Shown: positions 3,939-5,807 of the stretch, in pieces
How the letters are laid out: each line of letters begins with the position of its first letter
How positions within the stretch are numbered: the stretch's first letter is position 1
Origin: JAYTXL01 sp043742955
GTDB lineage: Bacteria; Verrucomicrobiota; Verrucomicrobiia; Limisphaerales; JAYTXL01
Assembly: GCA_043742955.1 (NCBI GenBank)
Contig: JAYTXL010000145.1
Location: forward strand, 1 to 5,807
Length of the DNA stretch: 5,807 bases
Reading direction: 5' to 3'
The notes under the pieces: model-generated
The model's input: only the letters and a program-made list of their open reading frames with translations
What the model was told of the DNA's origin: nothing
Database searches by the model: none
Translations under genes and position numbers: made by a program

Positions 3939-5807
3939 ATGAAGCCACGCATCCTCACTCACTGCATCGCCGCGCTCCTGATTCTGCCGATCGCGCCGGT
4001 GGTCATCTTTGCCCCGCAAGCCGCCACTGCGCAGGAGGCGCCGGGCATGCCTCTGGTGAAGGCAATTGATGTGCAGTTCGTGGGGCCGCCGACGGTGTCG
4101 AGGGAGAAAATCATCGCCAATATGCGCACGCGCGTGGGGCGTCCGTTCTCACCGCGGGTGACGGAGGAGGATGTGCGGAATATTCACGCGACGGGCAATG
4201 TCGCCGACGTGCGGATCAAAGGCGACCCGCAGGGTGACGGCATCCGCGTGATCGTGATCGTGACGACGAAGAGCACGCTCGCGGAGGTCGTATTCCAGGG
4301 CAACACGAAGGCGTCTTCCTCGAAGTTGCAGAAGGAAATTTCCTCGAAGGTCGGCAGTGCCGTGAGCGAGTCGGCGCTGGCGGCGGACCGGCAGAAAATC
4401 ATCGAGTACTATCAGGGCAAGGGCTACGGCGATGTGGACGTGCGCTACCGGATGGAGAATGTCGGCAGGCAGGGCACGGTGCGCGTGGTGTTCGATGTGA
4501 ACGAGGGCGCGAAGGGCAGCATAGACAGCACTGTTTTTGTCGGGAACCAGTCCGTAAAGCGCTCGGAACTCCTGAAGGTCGTGAAGACCAAGCCGAAGGG
4601 CGTGATGAATTTCCTCTCCGCGACGGCGGGCAAGCTGAACAACGACTTCTTCGACGAGGACGTGCGTGCGATCCGCGAGCTCTACCAGAGCAAGGGATTC
4701 GTCCAGGTGGACGTGAGGCGGCCCGGCGTGTCGCGCAGCGGCTCGAAGGTGGAGGTGGCCTTTCACATCGTCGAAGGCCCGCAGTTCCATGTCGGCCGCG
4801 TGTCGCTTTCCGGCGCGCGAGTCTTTGCCGCGGATGAGATCACGCAGCGGCTGCGGCTCAAGCCCGGCGCGATTTATTCGCCGCAGGCGCAGGCCGCGGA
4901 CATCAAGGCCATCCGCGACATGTACGGCGCGAGGGGCTATCTCGAGCTCTCGGTCATCCCGTCGCCCGTGCCCGTCGGCGGTGGTCGGATGGACATCAAT
5001 TTCCAGATCGAGGAAGGCGTCGCGTACTACGTGGACAAGGTGAACATCGCCGGCAACACGAAGACGAAGGACAAGGTGATCCGCCGCGAACTCGCGCTGG
5101 CCCCGGGTGATCTCTTCAGCACCGTCCGCATGGAGGCCAGCAAGGCGCGGCTCGACAACCTGCAATATTTCTCCCGCACCGAAGTGCGCCCCGCCGAGCC
5201 GCTCATCTCGGTGCCCGGCAGGCGCGATCTGAATGTGGACGTGGCCGAGAAACAGACGGGCTCGTTCAATTTCGGCGCGGGCTTCAGCTCGGTGGACAAC
5301 CTGCTCGGGTTCGTCGAGCTCACGCAGGGAAACTTCGATCTTTTCAACTGGCCCGGCAAGACGGCCAATGGTGAGAAGAAGAAGAACGCCTTCACCGGCG
5401 GCGGGCAGAAATTCCGCACGCGCATCCAGTACGGCTCGCAGCGCAAGGATTTCATCATCAGCCTCACCGAGCCGTACTTCCTGGATAAGAAGCTCTCGCT
5501 CGGCACGGAATTGTACTACCGCGACGCGAGCTACACGAGCAGCGTGTACAATGAGCGGCGCTACGGTGGCGAGGTGTTCATGCGGATTCCGATCAATGAT
5601 TTCACAGCGCTGCGCCTCGAATATCGCCTCGAGGAAATCCAGCTCCACAGCTTCTCCGCCTTTGCCTCGCCGGCGATCCTCGCGGAGAACCAGAACTGGC
5701 TGAAGAGCCAGGTCAGCGCCAGCATCAGCTACGACTCCCGCGACAAGGTCTATCTCCCGACCAAGGGCTGGCGCGCGGATGCGCAGGTGTACGTCGCGGG
5801 CGGCTTC
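3939..5807 (+). CDS. bamA: Outer membrane protein assembly factor BamA (3' end outside window)
   Basis: Open from ATG 3939 to the window edge, 623 codons, no stop. BamA is the Omp85 core of the BAM complex that folds and inserts beta-barrel proteins into the outer membrane. Residues 1-31 are a signal peptide with a probable cut after ATA. Five POTRA domains follow at about 40-113, 114-194, 195-282, 283-364 and 365-439. They are recognisable by repeats such as VVFQGNTK, VFVGNQSV, VSLSGARVF and VNIAGNTKTK, each with a YY/LYxSKG or YGARG-type helix end. The barrel starts near T440 (TGSFNFGAGFSSVDN) and contains SLTEPYFLDKKLSLG and SYDSRDKVYLPTKGW, both typical of BamA. Full-length proteins of the family are usually about 750-850 residues, so some barrel strands are missing here. 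This start gives an ideal signal peptide, though no Shine-Dalgarno is seen. Family call is secure. Confidence 0.96.
   Translation, partial: MKPRILTHCIAALLILPIAPVVIFAPQAATAQEAPGMPLVKAIDVQFVGPPTVSREKIIANMRTRVGRPFSPRVTEEDVRNIHATGNVADVRIKGDPQGDGIRVIVIVTTKSTLAEVVFQGNTKASSSKLQKEISSKVGSAVSESALAADRQKIIEYYQGKGYGDVDVRYRMENVGRQGTVRVVFDVNEGAKGSIDSTVFVGNQSVKRSELLKVVKTKPKGVMNFLSATAGKLNNDFFDEDVRAIRELYQSKGFVQVDVRRPGVSRSGSKVEVAFHIVEGPQFHVGRVSLSGARVFAADEITQRLRLKPGAIYSPQAQAADIKAIRDMYGARGYLELSVIPSPVPVGGGRMDINFQIEEGVAYYVDKVNIAGNTKTKDKVIRRELALAPGDLFSTVRMEASKARLDNLQYFSRTEVRPAEPLISVPGRRDLNVDVAEKQTGSFNFGAGFSSVDNLLGFVELTQGNFDLFNWPGKTANGEKKKNAFTGGGQKFRTRIQYGSQRKDFIISLTEPYFLDKKLSLGTELYYRDASYTSSVYNERRYGGEVFMRIPINDFTALRLEYRLEEIQLHSFSAFASPAILAENQNWLKSQVSASISYDSRDKVYLPTKGWRADAQVYVAGGF

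Noticed and set aside
3757..3942. A 61-codon plus-strand frame ending at the bamA start (ATGA overlap)
   Set aside because: It is Arg-rich with no recognisable features and covers the likely bamA promoter; translational coupling is possible but unsupported.
4149..5648. A 499-codon minus-strand open frame antisense to bamA
   Set aside because: It is the usual antisense shadow of a high-GC gene: long runs of His, Arg, Ala and Val, no domains, and it opposes a clear BamA reading.

Overview
The window looks like a chromosomal stretch from a Gram-negative, outer-membrane-bearing bacterium of moderately high GC. The firmest anchor is the 5' two-thirds of a bamA gene (signal peptide, five POTRA domains, start of the Omp85 barrel) that runs off the right edge. 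The weak or absent Shine-Dalgarno sequences, a serine-rich protein with putative Ig domains, and a 'TLNIER'-type intergenic repeat fit the Verrucomicrobiota/Planctomycetota (PVC) group. That placement is inference; nothing here proves it.

Left part (1-1082), an accessory and decayed zone. It opens with the C-terminal third of an IS5-family transposase and a plausible IS right end. Next comes a small lower-GC gene of unknown function (543-755), whose 3' end appears cut short by an 11-bp tandem duplication. About 40 bp further on is a compact 220-bp element with perfect 17-bp terminal inverted repeats and a 4-bp direct repeat CTGG on each side, which I read as a MITE or an internally deleted IS. 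Removing the duplication and the element on paper gives an 81-residue ORF that stops at the foot of a 12-bp inverted repeat. That inverted repeat probably served as a terminator shared with the converging minus-strand genes.

Middle part (1083-3210), two minus-strand genes that look like an operon, with 43 bp between them. The upstream gene (1741-3210) encodes 489 residues: a Ser/Asp low-complexity region, two He_PIG-type putative Ig domains, and a C-terminal domain with an HEXXH zinc-protease motif (HEKAH). The downstream gene (1083-1697) encodes a 204-residue protein with a clean signal peptide and no recognisable family. Together they could form an envelope or surface system, but the metalloprotease-like protein shows no signal peptide of its own.

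The 728-bp divergent intergenic region (3211-3938) holds no convincing gene. It is rich in structure: a 16-bp perfect AT palindrome, two back-to-back GC hairpins, another hairpin, and three perfect 12-bp tandem repeats enclosed by an imperfect inverted repeat. A reasonable sigma70-like promoter for bamA lies near its right end.

Right part (3939-5807): bamA, 623 codons visible, no stop reached. It encodes the core of the outer-membrane protein assembly machine and is the only clear housekeeping gene in the window.
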